Part shown: one piece after another, positions 62,441 through 64,000 of the stretch
Position numbering within the stretch: the first letter of the stretch is position 1
Layout of the letters: each line of letters opens with the position of its first letter
Assembly: GCA_029261835.1 (NCBI GenBank)
Contig: JAJDAO010000069.1
Coordinates: forward strand, 1-64,000
Source of the DNA: Deltaproteobacteria bacterium
GTDB taxonomy: Bacteria; Myxococcota_A; UBA9160; UBA4427
DNA length: 64,000 nt
Direction: 5' to 3'
Position numbers and translations under genes: made by a program
Notes under the pieces: model-generated
The model's input: only the letters and a program-made list of their open reading frames with translations
Told to the model about the DNA's origin: nothing
Database searches by the model: none

Positions 62441-63614
62441 GGCCCGGCTCTCCTTCGCTCACGGAGCCACATCCCTCTTCAGCCATGCGTTCGCAGCGAG
62501 TCTCGATCTCCCCGAGATGCTGGACCAACCGAGTCCTCAGCCGACGAAACCGAGAGCTGTTCTCCGTGTCGCTCTCACTGCCGCAGATCGAGTCGAACCG
62601 CTGTGTGAGCCGTACGAGCTTCGTCTTCGCCTCTGTCATGGCAGCCTGCTCTTCGTCCGGATTGAACCAGGCCTGCAACGCCTTCGCGTGAACATCATCG
62701 GCTTGATGAGCAATCTGCAGGGCGGCGTGGAGATCTGGTGCAACCACCGCCGTGATGATCTCCTCGACGACAGACTGCTCCTCGGGGACCGACCAGAGCA
62801 TGTGTTCGAGCGTGCAGAGGTCGCTGGCCTCGACACGAACTCTGCCCTCGAGATACGCCCGGGCCCTCAATCCGCTGAGGCTCGAGTAGAATCGGCGATC
62901 AGACACCTCCAGACCCGCAGCGCGCACACGCGAGCGAATCTCGCCAATCCATTCGATCACATCCGCACGCACTTCGACTCGGGCAGCGTCCTTCTGAGCC
63001 TGCTCCAGATCGGCGAGATCGAGCAATGCCGCGGCCTCGCTGCGCGCCGGTGCTTCGAGCATGCTGCGAAACCCCTCACTGTCCTCGATGTAGTCCACTT
63101 GATAGCGGAAGAGGAAGCGGTCGAAGAGGCAGTCGAGCTCTCGCGACTCGGGAAGCAGGTTGCTGGCGCCGAAGAGCGTACTGAGTGGTACGGACATCGG
63201 TGTCGTACCGTTGTGATAGACACGCTCGTTGATGAGAGAGAGCAGCGCGTTCAAGATGGCGGAGTTGGCCTTGAAGATCTCGTCCAGGAAGCCAATATGC
63301 GCCGCGGGAAGCTTGCCGTCAGTCACACGACAGTAGAGATCCTGCTCCAGCCCTCGGAGGCTCACGGGTCCAAAGAGTTCCTCTGGCGTCGTGAACTTGG
63401 TCAGCAGCCAGTGGAAGTAGCGCGAGCCGGGGATACGCTCACAGAGCGCATGTACGATGGTCGACTTGCCGCTTCCGGGAGGGCCTATGAGCAGAACGTG
63501 CTGCCGAGCCAACAGGGCGGCCAGAGCCCCGTCGACGAACTCATCTCGCTCGACAAAGAGTCCCTTCAGCTCGCACCTGAGCGCCTGAAGGGTGTCGGCG
63601 ACTCGTTCGCTCAT
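62409..63614 (-). CDS. MoxR/RavA-family AAA+ ATPase
   Basis: 401 residues. Walker A is GPPGSGKST at 44-52, Walker B lies in HIGFLDEIFKANSAILNALL, and sensor 1 in LSTLFGASNLLPESREL; LFDRFLFRYQVDYI is the arginine-finger region. The lid and a helical C-terminus follow. These match RavA rather than generic MoxR. MoxR proteins with vWA partners insert cofactors or remodel protein complexes. It starts three bases after the stop of the upstream gene and overlaps the vWA gene, so the three form one operon. Confidence 0.93.
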   Translation of the reverse strand: MSERVADTLQALRCELKGLFVERDEFVDGALAALLARQHVLLIGPPGSGKSTIVHALCERIPGSRYFHWLLTKFTTPEELFGPVSLRGLEQDLYCRVTDGKLPAAHIGFLDEIFKANSAILNALLSLINERVYHNGTTPMSVPLSTLFGASNLLPESRELDCLFDRFLFRYQVDYIEDSEGFRSMLEAPARSEAAALLDLADLEQAQKDAARVEVRADVIEWIGEIRSRVRAAGLEVSDRRFYSSLSGLRARAYLEGRVRVEASDLCTLEHMLWSVPEEQSVVEEIITAVVAPDLHAALQIAHQADDVHAKALQAWFNPDEEQAAMTEAKTKLVRLTQRFDSICGSESDTENSSRFRRLRTRLVQHLGEIETRCERMAEEGCGSVSEGEPGHAGTGSSSLV

Positions 63615-63617
63615 CCT

Positions 63618-64000
63618 TCAGGCCGAACCGCCGAGCGATGGCGCTGGCGGGTTCAGGTCGAAGGGAGCGCCCGTGCAATCGTGGGAAGCGCGGAAGACTT
63701 CCGGTGCCTCTCCGTCGCCCCGGTAGCGGGTCCAGCGCGCAGGTGCGTAGGTGATTGGGTCCTTCTCTCCCCTGTCGAGCCTGTCCTTGCGCTCGCGCAG
63801 CAGATCACGCAAGCGCCCAGCAGTCTGTCGCTCCCCGTCAGTCAGCTCTCCGAATTCGATCTTGCAGCGCGCCTCGACATCCCGAGCCTTCTGCGCCGCC
63901 CTCTCGCTCGGTGCCAGCTCATCGCACGCTTGCATGAGCAGGCGCAGCATCCTTGCGCTCTTCCCGTTCGCGGCAGCTCTGGCCCGCAGATAGGGCTCTG
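63618..64000 (-). CDS. Hypothetical helical protein, first gene of the RavA/vWA operon (5' end outside window)
   Basis: The frame is open to the window end; 126 codons are visible. The peptide is highly charged and helical (MQACDELAPSERAAQKARDVEA, TAGRLRDLLRERKDRLDRG), then has a C-terminal segment with APARWTRYRGDGEAPEVFRASHDC. The real start lies beyond base 64000. It ends three bases upstream of the ATPase start, so it is probably a third component of the RavA/vWA system. No domain recognised. Confidence 0.7.
   Translation of the reverse strand, partial: EPYLRARAAANGKSARMLRLLMQACDELAPSERAAQKARDVEARCKIEFGELTDGERQTAGRLRDLLRERKDRLDRGEKDPITYAPARWTRYRGDGEAPEVFRASHDCTGAPFDLNPPAPSLGGSA

Overview
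GC-rich genomic window of about 50 protein-coding genes, with no rRNA, tRNA, CRISPR array, transposase or phage gene that I can recognise. The mix points to an environmental Deltaproteobacteria-like lineage (Myxococcota, Desulfobacterota or Binatota type): a multiheme cytochrome with calcium-binding repeats, class II DMSO-reductase-family molybdoenzymes, family III CoA-transferases, many acyl-CoA enzymes, a DUF6351 protein, a MoxR/vWA pair and GTG/TTG starts. The exact taxon cannot be read from the sequence by eye.

Layout. (1) 1-1845: end of an exported multiheme cytochrome c. (2) 1919-21053: a catabolic island. It holds an acyl-CoA carboxylase carboxyltransferase with a dienoyl-CoA-reductase-like SDR, a double-domain CoA-transferase, an HMG-CoA-synthase-like/DUF35 fusion next to an SCP2-type thiolase, two paralogous Tat-exported molybdoenzyme catalytic subunits related to the ethylbenzene/steroid-C25 dehydrogenase type, a second SDR, a DJ-1 protein, an alpha/beta hydrolase, a TetR regulator and a vanillyl-alcohol-oxidase/4-cresol-dehydrogenase-like flavoenzyme. 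The second molybdoenzyme, the flavoenzyme and TetR form one minus-strand operon, with an AT-rich palindrome cluster at its promoter. (3) 21387-28600: an exported beta-barrel-like protein, an exported DUF6351 protein, a prenylcysteine-oxidase-like flavoprotein, and a membrane protein/vWA-like lipoprotein pair. (4) 28708-31848: a sulfatase and a glycosidase-like protein. (5) 31866-33904: a small membrane protein, a methyltransferase and a BtrH-like protein. (6) 34103-44619: a minus-strand surface-glycan or glycolipid cluster (nucleotide-sugar epimerase, DegT aminotransferase, Gfo/Idh oxidoreductase, methyltransferase, B12-binding radical SAM enzyme, multi-spanning membrane protein, polysaccharide-deacetylase-like protein, polyprenyl-phosphate glycosyltransferase, sulfotransferase). 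(7) 45132-60805: mixed genes (URO-D family, DUF2231 with a membrane LuxR-type protein, MFS transporter, enoyl-CoA hydratase, Mannosyl_trans3-like protein, thioesterase, second sulfotransferase, large lipoprotein, VOC protein, histidine kinase, serine hydrolase). (8) 60869-61053: a perfect 24-bp-arm inverted-repeat element with nested hairpins. (9) 61082-64000: a RavA/ViaA-like operon with a third gene running off the end.

How the genes may fit together. The island has parts for oxidising a hydrophobic substrate in the periplasm without O2 (both the class II molybdoenzymes and the 4-cresol-dehydrogenase family hydroxylate with water-derived oxygen), for CoA activation, and for C-C cleavage by a thiolase/DUF35 couple. 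A sterol, terpenoid or alkyl-aromatic side chain is the natural inferred substrate; this is not shown directly. The electron-transfer beta and haem gamma subunits expected for the molybdoenzymes are not in the window. That, the missing Cys in the HMG-CoA-synthase-like domain, the Asp-to-Glu change in half of the CoA-transferase, and the two inverted-repeat systems are the points most worth a second look.
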